Shown: in pieces, positions 26,277-35,913 of the stretch
How the letters are laid out: each line of letters opens with the position of its first letter
Numbering within the stretch: position 1 is the first letter of the stretch
DNA from: Chlorobium sp.
GTDB taxonomy: Bacteria; Bacteroidota; Chlorobiia; Chlorobiales; Chlorobiaceae
Assembly (NCBI GenBank): GCA_005862285.1
Contig: SZXW01000011.1
Location: 1-37,903, forward strand
Reading direction: 5' to 3'
Length of the DNA stretch: 37,903 nt
The notes under the pieces: model-generated
Seen by the model: only the letters and a program-made list of their open reading frames with translations
Told to the model about the DNA's origin: nothing
Databases searched by the model: none
Program-made: the position numbers and the translations under genes

Positions 26277-26708
26277 TTATTCGACCACCCGTATCTGCTC
26301 CTGATGAAATCCTCCGGACTCCCGCCTGAACCATGCCGTTACAGCTTTCGGCTCGGAATTCAACAGTGAAATGATCAGCATTGAGTGGCCCGGTTTCGCA
26401 AAATCGATATCATGGCGTGAAGGAACAGCAGGAGAACCGATGTGGGAATGGTAGGAGCCGACAATCACGTAGCCCATGCTTTCAGCTTCCCGTTCTACAG
26501 CGAGGTACTCCTGATGGGATATTTCAAAACCATGCTCCTTACCGTAATAGAGGCAATTGGCGCAAGGCGCTATCTCGCAAACGATATTTTCTATGTTTCC
26601 CCTGTGGTCAACATTCCTTTTTCCTGCAAGCAGTCCGCAGCATTCATAAGGCAGGTCCCGAACGGCATGTTCCTGTATAATCTCGAATGGACGCCGGAAT
26701 AACTTCAT
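26277..26708 (-). CDS. JAMM/MPN+ metalloprotease family protein
   Basis: The 143-residue protein has the complete JAMM zinc motif. The upstream Glu is in YECCGLLAG (about residue 22), and HSHIGSPAVPSRHD gives H-x-H-x7-S-x2-D (about 87-100). These are metalloproteases or isopeptidases. Bacterial members often remove C-terminal residues from ubiquitin-like sulfur carriers (ThiS/MoaD type) used in thiamin, cysteine or cofactor synthesis; no such carrier is in this window, so the substrate is unknown. It starts 21 bases after purD and lies 90 bases before carB in the same direction. Confidence 0.88.
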   Translation of the reverse strand: MKLFRRPFEIIQEHAVRDLPYECCGLLAGKRNVDHRGNIENIVCEIAPCANCLYYGKEHGFEISHQEYLAVEREAESMGYVIVGSYHSHIGSPAVPSRHDIDFAKPGHSMLIISLLNSEPKAVTAWFRRESGGFHQEQIRVVE

Positions 26709-26729
26709 AAACCCGATAAAAGCTGAAAA

Positions 26730-28016
26730 TTAAAGAGCCTTGGCTCCGATATCCTTCCGGTAATAGGATCCTTCAAAATTGATTTTCCCTACGGCCTGAT
26801 ATGCTCGGTCGATGCTCTCCCTGAGGGTATTGCCAAGTGCCGTCACGGAAAAAACCCTGCCTCCCGCCGTCAGCAGACTGCCGTTTTCATACGAAGTGCC
26901 TGCATGAAAGACCATGCACTGTTCCAGGGAATCTATGTCAGAAGCAATGGAGACGACTTTGCCGTTTTCATAATGATCAGGGTAACCGCCTGAAGCGATC
27001 ACGATGGTAGACGCTGATTTACCTTCGTGCATTTCGAACGGAACTTCTGAAAGTGTTCCGTCGAAACACGCTTCGAGCGCCGTAATGAAATCACTTTTCA
27101 GCAGCGGCAGCACCACCTGCGTCTCCGGGTCGCCGAGACGGGCGTTATACTCCACAACTGAAGGCTCACCGTTATCGATCATCAGGCCTACATAAAGAAA
27201 ACCGGTATAAGGTGATCCGTCTTCGGCCATTCCAACGAGAGTCGGGCGGATAATCCGCTCTTCGACTTTACGCATGACATCGGGAGTTACAAGTGGTGCC
27301 GGTGCATAGGCGCCCATGCCCCCGGTATTCTTGCCTGTATCGCCGTCCCCGATCCGCTTGTGGTCCTGGGCAGGAAGAAAAAGCCGGTAACGGGTGCCAT
27401 CGGTCAGCACAAAAACGCTCGCTTCCTGCCCTTTGAGAAAATCTTCAACAATGACCTCATCGGCTGCATCACCGAATATGCGTTCCTCGAACAAGTCTTT
27501 ATTCGCCTGAAGAGCCTCTTTACGGTCAAGAACAATGAAAACACCCTTTCCGGCACAGAGCCCGCTTGCCTTGATGACTTTTGGAAACGTTTCGGCAGGC
27601 GAGTTTTCGATATGGTTGTTTGCAGATAAAACATCATGGAAAACATGATAACCAGCGGTAGGAATACCATAGCGCATCATGAATTCCTTGGCAAAAGCCT
27701 TGCTTGATTCAAGGCGTGCCGCGGCCTTCGCAGGACCTGTTATTTTTTTTCCTGCACTGCGGAAAAGATCGACAATTCCCAGTTCGAGTGGTTGTTCGGG
27801 CCCTACGATGGTAAGTTCAACCCGATGTTCTTCTGCAAATCGAAGGAGTCCTTCAGGATCGGTTGCTTTCAGGGAAACATTGCAAACCTTGCCGCCCATC
27901 AAAGCCGTGCCGCCATTGCCCGGCGCAACAAAAACTTTTTCCACCTTTTCGCTCCGCACTACAGCCTGCACCATGGCATGCTCACGTGCTCCGCTTCCGA
28001 CAACCAGAACATTCAT
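26730..28016 (-). CDS. purD: Phosphoribosylamine--glycine ligase
   Basis: PurD is the ATP-grasp ligase for the second step of purine synthesis, making glycinamide ribonucleotide. I chose the ATG at 28016 because it gives the standard start MNVLVVGSGAREHAM and 428 residues; a TTG at 28034 would add six. Other landmarks are VGPEQPLELGIVD, KASGLCAGKGV, DHKRIGDGDTGKNTGGMGAYAPAP and YNARLGDPETQ. It is the first gene of a purD-JAMM-carB-trpC run on the minus strand. It diverges from the DUF374 gene across a 189-base AT-rich gap; TATAAT on the minus strand at 28116-28111 is a weak promoter candidate. Confidence 0.96.
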   Translation of the reverse strand: MNVLVVGSGAREHAMVQAVVRSEKVEKVFVAPGNGGTALMGGKVCNVSLKATDPEGLLRFAEEHRVELTIVGPEQPLELGIVDLFRSAGKKITGPAKAAARLESSKAFAKEFMMRYGIPTAGYHVFHDVLSANNHIENSPAETFPKVIKASGLCAGKGVFIVLDRKEALQANKDLFEERIFGDAADEVIVEDFLKGQEASVFVLTDGTRYRLFLPAQDHKRIGDGDTGKNTGGMGAYAPAPLVTPDVMRKVEERIIRPTLVGMAEDGSPYTGFLYVGLMIDNGEPSVVEYNARLGDPETQVVLPLLKSDFITALEACFDGTLSEVPFEMHEGKSASTIVIASGGYPDHYENGKVVSIASDIDSLEQCMVFHAGTSYENGSLLTAGGRVFSVTALGNTLRESIDRAYQAVGKINFEGSYYRKDIGAKAL

Positions 28017-28205
28017 ACTTGGGGACCACTTCAATAACCGTATTTCACACTGTGATTAATCGGCTTAGTTTTTTAAATTAGTTTTCGTATGTAATAAAAA
28101 AATGCATGCTATTATACTACAGGCAGGATTAAATAAATAGTTAATTAAAAAAATTATTTTCGTCAACCTAATCATCCTGAAATCGGCAATTATTCTTTAC
28201 CCCAT

Positions 28206-28817
28206 ATGACGCTCTCCCCGGTAATTTCACGCCATATTCTCCCTTTTTCGCTGAAATTGCTCTATGCAAGCCTCAGGATATCGGTAACCCCGCGGGATAT
28301 GTCATTGCCGGACAAAGGAACGATCTTCGCTTTCTGGCATGGCAAAATGGCCGGGGGATGGCTGCTTGCAAAAAAACTTTTTCCGGGCAGGAAAACAACG
28401 GCGGTCGTCAGCCTTTCAAAGGACGGGGAACTCTTGTCAAACACCCTTTCACGGCTCGGCTTCTCCCTTATCCGCGGTTCGAGCTCGAGAGGAGGCGATG
28501 AAGTCAAACGCTCCATGCTCGATGCACTCAGGGAAGGACTGGTCGTCGTTCTGACACCTGACGGGCCGCAGGGCCCGCCGCACCAGTTCAAGTACGGCAC
28601 GATCCGGCTGGCTTCCGCAAACCGTTACCCGCTGATTTTTGCCGATATCAATTTTGCAAAAGCTTGGAAGCTGAAAAGCTGGGACAGGTTCGAAATCCCC
28701 AAACCGTTCACCAGAACGGATGTCAGGCTCCATACTTTTGAATTACCGGAGTTCAGCAGTGAAGAAGATCTGCGCCATTACACCAGTAACCTTTCAGCCC
28801 GGTTTGCTCATGCCTGA
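28206..28817 (+). CDS. DUF374 lysophospholipid acyltransferase-like protein
   Basis: The 203-residue product matches DUF374 membrane-associated acyltransferases, distant relatives of lipid A acyltransferases. Seen motifs are FAFWHGKMAGGWLL, SLSKDGELLS, IRGSSSRGGDE and VVLTPDGPQGPPHQFKYG. The family is often found with Kdo and lipid A genes and is thought to modify lipopolysaccharide, though its exact reaction is not settled. Its stop overlaps lpxK by 8 bases, supporting a lipid A link. The start has no strong Shine-Dalgarno sequence. Confidence 0.88.
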   Translation: MTLSPVISRHILPFSLKLLYASLRISVTPRDMSLPDKGTIFAFWHGKMAGGWLLAKKLFPGRKTTAVVSLSKDGELLSNTLSRLGFSLIRGSSSRGGDEVKRSMLDALREGLVVVLTPDGPQGPPHQFKYGTIRLASANRYPLIFADINFAKAWKLKSWDRFEIPKPFTRTDVRLHTFELPEFSSEEDLRHYTSNLSARFAHA

Positions 28818-29874
28818 TCCCCTCTCATTTCTGCTCCGGCCGCTTTCAATGCTTTTCGGTTCCACGGTTCAGGTCCGCAATTCCCTGTTTGAGCACCGTA
28901 TTTTTAAAAAGTGGAAATCCCCGGTCCCCGTTGTTTCAATCGGAAACCTCACGGCTGGCGGCACAGGGAAAACACCCCTTGTCGACTGGGTGGTGAAATA
29001 TTACCTCTCCATCGGATGCAAGCCTGCAATCGTATCGAGAGGATACCGTCGAGAATCCAAGGGGGTGCAGCTTGTCTCGGACGGCAACAGGGTTCTGCTC
29101 AGCAGCCGGGAATCCGGAGATGAAACCGCAATGCTTGCATGGAACAATCCCGACGCCATCGTCGTTGTGGGTGAAAAGAGAAAAGATGCCGTAAGGTATA
29201 TCCTCAAGCATTTTGCCCGGAGACTGCCCGCCGTCATCGTCCTTGACGACGCGTTTCAGCACCGTCAGATCGACCGGAACCTCGACATCGCCGTCATCAA
29301 TGCCTCGGAACCTCTTCTGAAGGCGAAAATGCTGCCTGCAGGACGACTGAGAGAACCGCTTAAAAACATCGCCAGGGCCGACATGATCCTGCTCAACAAA
29401 ATTTCCGACACGCAGCAGGCGGACCTTATCATTAAAAAACTCGAAGATATCGGACGGCCTCTGGTAAAAGCCCGAATAAAAATCGGTGACCTGATTTGCA
29501 TTTCCGGCAACTTCAGATCACCCGAGGACGTGCCAGCGCCTCATAACCTCAGAGTACTGGCCTTTGCCGGCATCGCATTTCCTGAGAGTTTCGTTGAATG
29601 TCTGATCAAGGAAGGGGTACATGTTGAAGCATACCATTTCTTCCATGACCATGAGCCCTATTCCGCAAAAAAACTGCAGGCCCTGAGTAGAAAAGCCGAA
29701 CAAAAAGACCTCAGCCTCGTCACAACTGAAAAGGACTATTTCCGTATGCTCGGCCAGCCGGAACTGATCAGCATCATTACGACACGCCCCTGTTTCTATC
29801 TGAAAATTGAAACCGAAATTTTCGAAGGCAGGGAAAAGCTGCAGGAAATGCTGAGGATTGCAGTGGGAAAATAG
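28810..29874 (+). CDS. lpxK: Tetraacyldisaccharide 4'-kinase
   Basis: LpxK phosphorylates the 4' position of the tetraacyl disaccharide to make lipid IVA, at the inner face of the cytoplasmic membrane. I chose the ATG at 28810, which gives 354 residues beginning MPDPLSFLLRPLS and overlaps the previous gene by 8 bases. The upstream extension of this frame lies inside DUF374. The P-loop is SIGNLTAGGTGKTPLVDW (about residues 39-56), and SRGYRRESKG and VIVLDDAFQHRQIDRNLDI are hallmark segments. With lpxC-fabZ it is the second lipid A locus in the window. Confidence 0.95.
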   Translation: MPDPLSFLLRPLSMLFGSTVQVRNSLFEHRIFKKWKSPVPVVSIGNLTAGGTGKTPLVDWVVKYYLSIGCKPAIVSRGYRRESKGVQLVSDGNRVLLSSRESGDETAMLAWNNPDAIVVVGEKRKDAVRYILKHFARRLPAVIVLDDAFQHRQIDRNLDIAVINASEPLLKAKMLPAGRLREPLKNIARADMILLNKISDTQQADLIIKKLEDIGRPLVKARIKIGDLICISGNFRSPEDVPAPHNLRVLAFAGIAFPESFVECLIKEGVHVEAYHFFHDHEPYSAKKLQALSRKAEQKDLSLVTTEKDYFRMLGQPELISIITTRPCFYLKIETEIFEGREKLQEMLRIAVGK

Positions 29875-29927
29875 CAGAAGATGCAGGTGTTACGTTCAGC
29901 AGCCCCGGCAACTGTCATTCCGCATGA

Positions 29928-30470
29928 TTATTCCTTAACAATTTTTGAAATCGCCTTGAAACGGTCGCCCTCCGCTACGCGGAGCAGTTCAAAAACAGCC
30001 ATCTCCGTACTGGTCATAGATGCCCCGGCCTTTTCTATACAGCTTATGCCGAGTTTCTTGTTCTCCTCGGTCCTCGAGGAAACCGCATCGGTTACAAGAT
30101 GAACATTGTACCCGAACTCGATAAGTTCCACTGCAGTCTGATAGACACAGACATGTGTTTCCACTCCGGCAACGAGAATATCGTTCCGTTTGAAAGAACG
30201 GAGCTTCTTCATGAAATCATCTGTTCCGCAGCAGCTGAACGAAAGTTTCTCGACAGGTTCGTTACCCGGAAGAAGTTCCATGATCGGCTCAATGGTATGG
30301 CCAAGGCCTTTCGGGTACTGTTCGGTGACAACTACCGGTATTTCAAGTACCTGACAGGCCCTTACCAGTTTACTGATATTTGTTTCAATTACATCTGACT
30401 GAAAAACTGTTTTAGCCAGTTTACCCTGTACGTCGATAATGAGAAAAAGCGTTTGTTTGGGAGTGATCAT
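29928..30470 (-). CDS. Isochorismatase-like cysteine hydrolase (YcaC-type)
   Basis: The 180-residue protein belongs to the isochorismatase-like hydrolases. The expected catalytic triad is visible: Asp in LIIDVQGKLA (residue 13), Lys in EKLSFSCC (about 74), and Cys in GVETHVCVYQTA (about 107), next to the usual cis-peptide region. The length and motifs match YcaC-like hydrolases whose substrates are poorly known. It is convergent with lpxK 53 bases away and stands alone. Confidence 0.88.
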   Translation of the reverse strand: MITPKQTLFLIIDVQGKLAKTVFQSDVIETNISKLVRACQVLEIPVVVTEQYPKGLGHTIEPIMELLPGNEPVEKLSFSCCGTDDFMKKLRSFKRNDILVAGVETHVCVYQTAVELIEFGYNVHLVTDAVSSRTEENKKLGISCIEKAGASMTSTEMAVFELLRVAEGDRFKAISKIVKE

Positions 30471-30773
30471 AATGACTCGTCAGATATTTTACGTTAAAAC
30501 AACTGCGTTCAGGATATTTATAAAATAGCAAAAATTACATTTACGTAGGATCTGCCGGCAAGGGAAAACTTTCAGAAAAAAACATGAACACACAGGGTCT
30601 TTCCTGATGGAAATAAAACATACCGGACTGCCAGATAGTAATTTTGCCGGGAAACGGGATTTTCAATGACTTCCATAACCATATACGTAACAGTACATAA
30701 GGTCCGGAATCAATTTCAAGATAATTATTTCAGGCATAATTACTGAAAGAGTGAAATAATTTCTCCTGTTGAA
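30471..30773. other. Intergenic stretch without a recognised feature
   Basis: This AT-rich region lies between the divergent hydrolase and elbB genes and should contain at least the hydrolase promoter. I see no gene, clear consensus promoter, terminator or RNA here. The repeat element that begins at 30774 occupies the rest of the gap up to near elbB. Confidence 0.6.
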
Positions 30774-30880
30774 TGAGGGGTAATGGAGAGTGGGGTTATT
30801 ATTGATCTGACTGATTGGACGGATCAGTCAGATCGGTCAGATCGGTCCCATTACCCATTACCCACTACCCATTCCCCATT
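30774..30880. repeat. Miniature G/C-array element upstream of elbB
   Basis: G-rich GAGGGGTAATGGAGAGTGGGG (about 30775-30795) and C-rich CCCATTACCCATTACCCACT with following units (30847-30880) form opposite ends of a short element. The core holds a perfect 12-base hairpin, GATCTGACTGAT at 30804-30815 and ATCAGTCAGATC at 30823-30834. Overlapping it are three 9-base repeats of GATCAGTCA/GATCGGTCA type (30822-30848). It resembles the larger blocks in having G-rich left and C-rich right ends but lacks their internal modules. Confidence 0.8.
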
Positions 30881-30956
30881 TGCCTTTTTTCCCGCGAACG
30901 GTTACTTTTTCAGGAGACAGTCGAGTTTGTTCAACAACTGATAAAACGGCGGCATC

Positions 30957-31613
30957 ATGAAAAAAATAGGCGTTATTCTCGCTGGATGCGGATTTATCGA
31001 TGGTGCGGAGATCCAGGAAGCAGTCCTCACCCTTCTTGCAATAGACAGAGCCGGAGCTGAAGCCGTCTGCCTGGCGCCCGACATTCAACAGCATCATGTC
31101 GTCAATCATCTCACCGGTCAACCAGTTCCCGGAGAATCCCGAAATGTGCTGGTAGAATCGGCACGGATAGCAAGGGGCAACATAACCGATGTTAAAAATA
31201 TCGGTAAACTCGATCTCGATGCCCTTGTTCTGGCCGGAGGATACGGCGCGGCTAAGAACCTCTGCGATTACGCCTTCAAGGGTGTCGACTGTGAAGTCAA
31301 TCCGGATGTTGCTGCAGCGGTTCAATCTTTTCAAAAGGCAGGAAAACCTGTCGGGTTCATGTGTATCGCTCCGGTCATAGCCGCAAAATTGCTTGGCGCA
31401 AAACAGGTCGAGCTCACGATCGGTAACGACTCTGAAACCGCAAAGGATATCGAAGCCATGGGAGCTAAGCATATCGAGTGCCCTGTCTGGAACACCGTTG
31501 TCAGCCGGGAGAAAAAAGTGGTCACGACACCGGCCTACATGCTCGGGCCAACGATCGGAGAGGTTTCGAAAGGCATCGAAAAACTTGTAGCAGACCTGAT
31601 CGACTTACTCTGA
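30957..31613 (+). CDS. elbB: ElbB (glyoxalase III-like, DJ-1/PfpI superfamily)
   Basis: The 218-residue protein begins KKIGVILAGCGFIDGAEIQEAV and has ALVLAGGYGAAKNLCDYA, and GKPVGFMCIAPV with the nucleophile-elbow Cys of the DJ-1/PfpI fold. These match E. coli ElbB closely. ElbB has been linked with isoprenoid production and shows weak glyoxalase activity; its natural role is unclear. The gene ends 9 bases inside the convergent permease gene. A miniature repeat element lies about 75 bases upstream. Confidence 0.93.
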   Translation: MKKIGVILAGCGFIDGAEIQEAVLTLLAIDRAGAEAVCLAPDIQQHHVVNHLTGQPVPGESRNVLVESARIARGNITDVKNIGKLDLDALVLAGGYGAAKNLCDYAFKGVDCEVNPDVAAAVQSFQKAGKPVGFMCIAPVIAAKLLGAKQVELTIGNDSETAKDIEAMGAKHIECPVWNTVVSREKKVVTTPAYMLGPTIGEVSKGIEKLVADLIDLL

Positions 31614-32486
31614 CCGCCGTTTCTTGTCAAAGGGAACTCCCACATCCCGCGGTGCTGACGACTTTCCGATAAAACCAGCAAGCACGATGAGGGTAACGAC
31701 ATAAGGAAACGACTGGACAAGCTGCGACGGGATCCATCCTGTCTGCATCCAGATTTCCATGGATTCAGCCGAAGCGAACATCACGCTTGCAAGCGCCGCG
31801 CCAACGGGTGTCCACTTGCCGATGATCATTGCGGCCAGTGCGATATATCCTCTTCCGGCCGACATATTGTCCGTGAAGGTATGCTGCTGGAAAACAAGAA
31901 AAGCCCCTGCAAGCGAAGCGAGCGCGCCTGAAACAAGCACCCCTGAATATCGCATTGCATCCACATTGATACCGGCACTGTCCGCAGTTTCAGCACTTTC
32001 ACCGGTCGCCCGCAGCCGTAACCCGTATGGTGTCCTGAAGAGGATCAGATGACCGGCAAACACCGAAAACAGGGCGGTGAGAAACAGAGGGTCGAGAAAA
32101 ACGAAGGGAACCTCAATACCGGCAATGCGGGCAGAGTTCATGGTACTGCCGAATATGAGGCTGAGACCGAAACGAGTGGCCCCCATGATAAAAATATTTG
32201 TGGCTATCCCCGCGACAATCTGGTCGGCCTTAAGCGAAACCGTAAGAAAGGCAAAAAGCAGAGCCACGCCAAGCCCGCAAAGCAGAGCGAGCAGTATACC
32301 TGCAGCAGCGGAACCGGTGAAGTGCTGTCCGATAGCCGCACCGAACGCACCGGTCAGGATCAGCCCTTCAAGCGCCAGATTGATCACACCTCCCCTTTCG
32401 GAGAACGTCGCGCCTACTGACGTCAGAACATACGGTACGGATATGCGCAGTATCTGCAGAAAGATGATCGAAAGCTCCATTCCCAT
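31605..32486 (-). CDS. ABC transporter permease, BPD_transp_2 family (nucleoside/simple sugar type)
   Basis: The 293-residue polytopic protein has about eight hydrophobic segments and the family signature ERGGVINLALEGLILTGAF near the N-terminus, plus LKADQIVAGIATNIF. It resembles the second permease (NupQ/YufQ type) of BmpA-linked nucleoside importers. The usual partner permease, ATPase and binding lipoprotein are not next to it on either side here, so it is an orphan in this window. A Met at residue 3 is an equally good start. It overlaps elbB by 9 bases at its 3' end and diverges from ppdK. Confidence 0.85.
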   Translation of the reverse strand: MGMELSIIFLQILRISVPYVLTSVGATFSERGGVINLALEGLILTGAFGAAIGQHFTGSAAAGILLALLCGLGVALLFAFLTVSLKADQIVAGIATNIFIMGATRFGLSLIFGSTMNSARIAGIEVPFVFLDPLFLTALFSVFAGHLILFRTPYGLRLRATGESAETADSAGINVDAMRYSGVLVSGALASLAGAFLVFQQHTFTDNMSAGRGYIALAAMIIGKWTPVGAALASVMFASAESMEIWMQTGWIPSQLVQSFPYVVTLIVLAGFIGKSSAPRDVGVPFDKKRRSE

Positions 32487-32647
32487 AATGATTCCGATGA
32501 AATATGTCCAAGTAGTTTTTCCTACCGATTTTTTTCTTAAATTTTGATTCGTTTTAAAGTAATCAAAGTGGTCGATTTCATCAGTTTTTTTTTACTACAC
32601 GGCGATGTCTTTCATACGGTCAAAAACCAAAATCACTCCTGAAAATC

Positions 32648-35398
32648 ATGTCAACATCAGAAATTACCAAAGAAAAGCCTGCAGGTAAACAGTACGTTTA
32701 CAATTTCTCGGGCGGATCCGCCGAAGGTGACGCTTCAATGAAAAACCTTCTTGGAGGAAAAGGGGCAAACCTTGCTGAAATGGCGAACATCGGTTTGCCG
32801 GTCCCTCCAGGATTCACGATATCGACGGAAGTCTGTACCTACTATTATGACCACGAGAAAACCTACCCCCAGGACCTTTTCGAAAAAGACATCCCCGAAG
32901 CCCTGAAAAAAATTGAAGAAGCCCTCGGCAAACAGTTCGGAGACCCTGAAAATCCCCTGCTCGTATCGGTTCGTTCAGGTGCGAGGGCCTCGATGCCCGG
33001 CATGATGGATACTATCCTCAACCTCGGCCTGAATGAAAAAACCGTTGCAGGACTGGCAAAAAAATCAGGTAATCCCCGTTTCGCATGGGACTGCTACCGC
33101 CGTTTCGTACAAATGTACGGCGACGTCGTACTCGACCTGAAACCTGCGAACAAAAAGGAAATCGATCCCTTCGAAAAAATCCTTGAAGCAAAAAAACACA
33201 AGCTCGGCATCAAGCTCGATACCGATTTCAACGTCGATGACCTCCAGGAAATCGTAACCGAATACAAAGCGGCGATTCTTGAAAAAACCGGAAGGACATT
33301 TCCCGAAGATCCTCATGAGCAGTTGAGAGGCGCAATCGGCGCGGTGTTCAACAGCTGGAACAACGAACGTGCCATAGTTTACCGCAAGCTCAACCACATC
33401 CCCGGCTACTGGGGAACGGCCTGCAACGTCCAGGCAATGGTGTTCGGCAACATGGGCAGCGACTGCGGCACCGGCGTGGCATTCACCCGTGACGCCGCAA
33501 CAGGCGATAACATCTTCTACGGCGAGTTCCTCATGAACGCGCAGGGTGAGGACGTGGTTGCCGGTACAAGGACTCCGCTGAAAATCGAACAGCTCAAAAC
33601 CGATAACCCGGAAATTTACCAGCAGCTCGACGACATCCGCTCGATCCTTGAACATCACTACCATGACATGATGGACATCGAGTTCACCATCGAGAACAAC
33701 AAGCTTTTCATGCTGCAGTGCCGTGTCGGAAAAAGAACAGGCCTTGCCGCTGTAAAAATTGCGGTTGACATGTTCAATGAAAAGCTGATCGACGAGAAGG
33801 AAGCTCTCATGCGGATCGAACCCGAGCAGCTCAACCAGCTCCTCAGGCCGGTCTTTGACATGAAAGAGAAACAGGCCGCAATCGATGAAGGAAGATTTCT
33901 CGCTACAGGCCTCAACGCAGGCCCCGGCGCTGCTACCGGAAAAATCTATTTCAATGCGGTCGATGCCTTTGAAGCCGGAAAACGCGGCGAACCGGTTATC
34001 CTCGTCAGGATTGAAACCTCACCTGAAGACATCAAGGGAATGGACGCTTCCGAAGGCATCCTGACCGAACGCGGAGGCATGACCTCGCACGCGGCCCTTG
34101 TTGCACGCCAGATGGGCAAAGTCTGCGTCGCCGGCTGCGGAGCGCTCATGATCGATTACCAGAAAGGCGAACTTCGTGTACAGGGCAGCGATATCGTCCT
34201 GAACGAAGGTGATTACATCTCCATCGACGGCAGCACCGGCGAAGTGATTGCCGGAAAGGTCGCAACGAAAAACTCCGAGATCATCGAGGTCCTTATCGAC
34301 AAGACCCTCAAGCCGGAAGATGCGCCGACCTGGCCGATCTACAAGCAGCTTATGGAGTGGGCCGACAAATACCGCAAGCTCAACATCCGCACCAATGCCG
34401 ACCAGCCCGATCAGGCCGAAATCGCCATTACCTTCGGCGCTGAAGGTATCGGCCTCTGCCGTACCGAGCACATGTTCTTCGGCGGAGAACGGATCGACGC
34501 CATGCGGGAAATGATCCTCGCGGAAGATGTCGAGGGACGGAAAAAAGCGCTCGAAAAGCTGCTCCCCTACCAGCGTGAAGACTTTTACGGCCTGTTCAAG
34601 GCCATGGGTGCACGCCCGGTTACCATCAGGCTCCTCGATCCGCCGCTTCATGAGTTCCTGCCGCACACCGACAGCGAAGTCGAAATCCTTGCCGGCAAAA
34701 TCGGGAAATCGTTTGAAGTTATCAAGGAACGCATCAGTGATCTGCACGAGTTCAACCCGATGCTCGGCCTTCGCGGCTGCAGGCTCGGCATCCTTCATCC
34801 GGAAATCACGGTCATGCAGGTAAGGGCGATTATCGAAGCTGCCTGCCGGATTAAAAAAGAAGGATCGGAAGTCGTTCCTGAAATCATGGTTCCTCTGGTC
34901 TGCACGGTTAAAGAACTTGAAATCACCAGTGAAATAATTCACAAAACAGCCCGCAGCGTCATTGCTGAACAGGGCACCGGCGTAAAATACCTTGTCGGCA
35001 CCATGATCGAGGTACCGCGCGCAGCGATCACTTCCGATCAGATCGCCACCGCTGCCGATTTCTTCAGCTACGGCACCAATGACCTCACCCAGATGGGCCT
35101 CGGCATGAGCCGAGACGACTCCGGACAGTTCCTGCCGATTTACCAGCAGCATGAGATCTTTGCACGCAACCCTTTCGAATCGATCGACGTCGACGGTGTA
35201 GGCAGGCTGATGAGCATTTCTGCAAAAGAGGGCCGCAACGTGAAACCCGATCTCAAGCTCGGCATCTGCGGAGAACATGGCGGCGACCCGGCAACGGTCG
35301 AGTTCTGCCACAAGGTCGGACTGAACTACGTGTCATGCAGCCCATACAGGGTCCCCATCGCACGCCTTGCAGCTGCAAGAGCTTCGCTGAAAAACTGA
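32648..35398 (+). CDS. ppdK: Pyruvate, phosphate dikinase
   Basis: PpdK reversibly converts pyruvate, ATP and phosphate to PEP, AMP and pyrophosphate. In green sulfur bacteria it makes PEP from pyruvate formed by reductive carboxylation. The 916-residue protein has the nucleotide-binding domain first ([31 protein letters not shown]), then the swivelling phosphohistidine domain with [16 protein letters not shown] (about residues 475-490). The C-terminal PEP/pyruvate barrel has [18 protein letters not shown] and [11 protein letters not shown] with the catalytic Cys. An N-terminal extension of about 15 residues precedes the family start. Codons look like those of highly expressed genes, and a strong terminator follows. 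Confidence 0.97.
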   Translation: MSTSEITKEKPAGKQYVYNFSGGSAEGDASMKNLLGGKGANLAEMANIGLPVPPGFTISTEVCTYYYDHEKTYPQDLFEKDIPEALKKIEEALGKQFGDPENPLLVSVRSGARASMPGMMDTILNLGLNEKTVAGLAKKSGNPRFAWDCYRRFVQMYGDVVLDLKPANKKEIDPFEKILEAKKHKLGIKLDTDFNVDDLQEIVTEYKAAILEKTGRTFPEDPHEQLRGAIGAVFNSWNNERAIVYRKLNHIPGYWGTACNVQAMVFGNMGSDCGTGVAFTRDAATGDNIFYGEFLMNAQGEDVVAGTRTPLKIEQLKTDNPEIYQQLDDIRSILEHHYHDMMDIEFTIENNKLFMLQCRVGKRTGLAAVKIAVDMFNEKLIDEKEALMRIEPEQLNQLLRPVFDMKEKQAAIDEGRFLATGLNAGPGAATGKIYFNAVDAFEAGKRGEPVILVRIETSPEDIKGMDASEGILTERGGMTSHAALVARQMGKVCVAGCGALMIDYQKGELRVQGSDIVLNEGDYISIDGSTGEVIAGKVATKNSEIIEVLIDKTLKPEDAPTWPIYKQLMEWADKYRKLNIRTNADQPDQAEIAITFGAEGIGLCRTEHMFFGGERIDAMREMILAEDVEGRKKALEKLLPYQREDFYGLFKAMGARPVTIRLLDPPLHEFLPHTDSEVEILAGKIGKSFEVIKERISDLHEFNPMLGLRGCRLGILHPEITVMQVRAIIEAACRIKKEGSEVVPEIMVPLVCTVKELEITSEIIHKTARSVIAEQGTGVKYLVGTMIEVPRAAITSDQIATAADFFSYGTNDLTQMGLGMSRDDSGQFLPIYQQHEIFARNPFESIDVDGVGRLMSISAKEGRNVKPDLKLGICGEHGGDPATVEFCHKVGLNYVSCSPYRVPIARLAAARASLKN

Positions 35399-35416
35399 AC
35401 GTTTCCAGCAAAACAG

Positions 35417-35445
35417 AAAAGGCGGCCAACCGGTCGCCTTTTTTT
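35417..35445 (+). terminator. Intrinsic terminator of ppdK
   Basis: AAAGGCG at 35418-35424 pairs with CGCCTTT at 35435-35441, the inner part GCC/GGT can add pairs, and a run of seven T (35439-35445) follows. It lies 19 bases past the ppdK stop and is the clearest rho-independent terminator in the window. Confidence 0.85.
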
Positions 35446-35536
35446 ATGGGAACCAGGGATTGGGTACTGGGAATTGGGTAATGGGAATTGGGTAATGGGA
35501 AGGATGGGAAGTGCTGAGGACTGAGGGAAGATGGAA

Positions 35537-35641
35537 ATCCCGCAGGGATGACATATTGGTAGCCGGATGCGCCCGTACCGGGGTAAATGCATTATAAAAT
35601 TTGGGTTGAGTCCCGATATATCGGGGGCGATATATTGGTTT
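35537..35641. repeat. Dispersed palindromic module, copy 2
   Basis: It has the same order as 10091-10197: ATCCCGCAGGGATGACATA, GGTAGC, GGGGTA, TTTGGGTT, palindrome, GATATATTGGTT. The palindrome here is CCCGATATATCGGG (35612-35625), differing from copy 1 in paired positions. Confidence 0.75.
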
Positions 35642-35685
35642 ATTACTCCGGCAATCAACGGTATTTATCCGGTTTTGCGCAAATT

Positions 35686-35782
35686 GTCATTCTGAGGCCG
35701 ACGCAGCCGGACGAATAATCCATATCCCTTTTCTGAACAAGAAGATGGATCCTTCACTACGCTATGCTTCGCTCAGGATGAC
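35686..35782. repeat. Dispersed hairpin repeat, copy 3 (diverged)
   Basis: It keeps the left arm GTCATTCTGAGGC and the right arm GATCCTTCACTACGCTATGC...CTCAGGATGAC, with ATCCATATC between. The left arm has changed (GACGCAGCCGGACGAATAATCC), so pairing is weaker than in the copies near traF. Confidence 0.65.
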
Positions 35783-35913
35783 AGGAATAATTTCATATCG
35801 AGGAATCCAGGGGCTTACACCCCTCGTTACCGTTATGCCGCTCCTCCGGAGCTGAACACACCCATCCCCATTACCCACTCAGTCCTCAGTCCTCAGTCCG
35901 CCCTTACCCCCCC

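Noticed and set aside
34019-35311. A 430-codon open frame antisense to ppdK
   Set aside because: It is a codon-bias shadow of a strongly coding gene; its translation is rich in Asp, Phe, Val and Ala with no recognisable domain, and ppdK is certain on the other strand.
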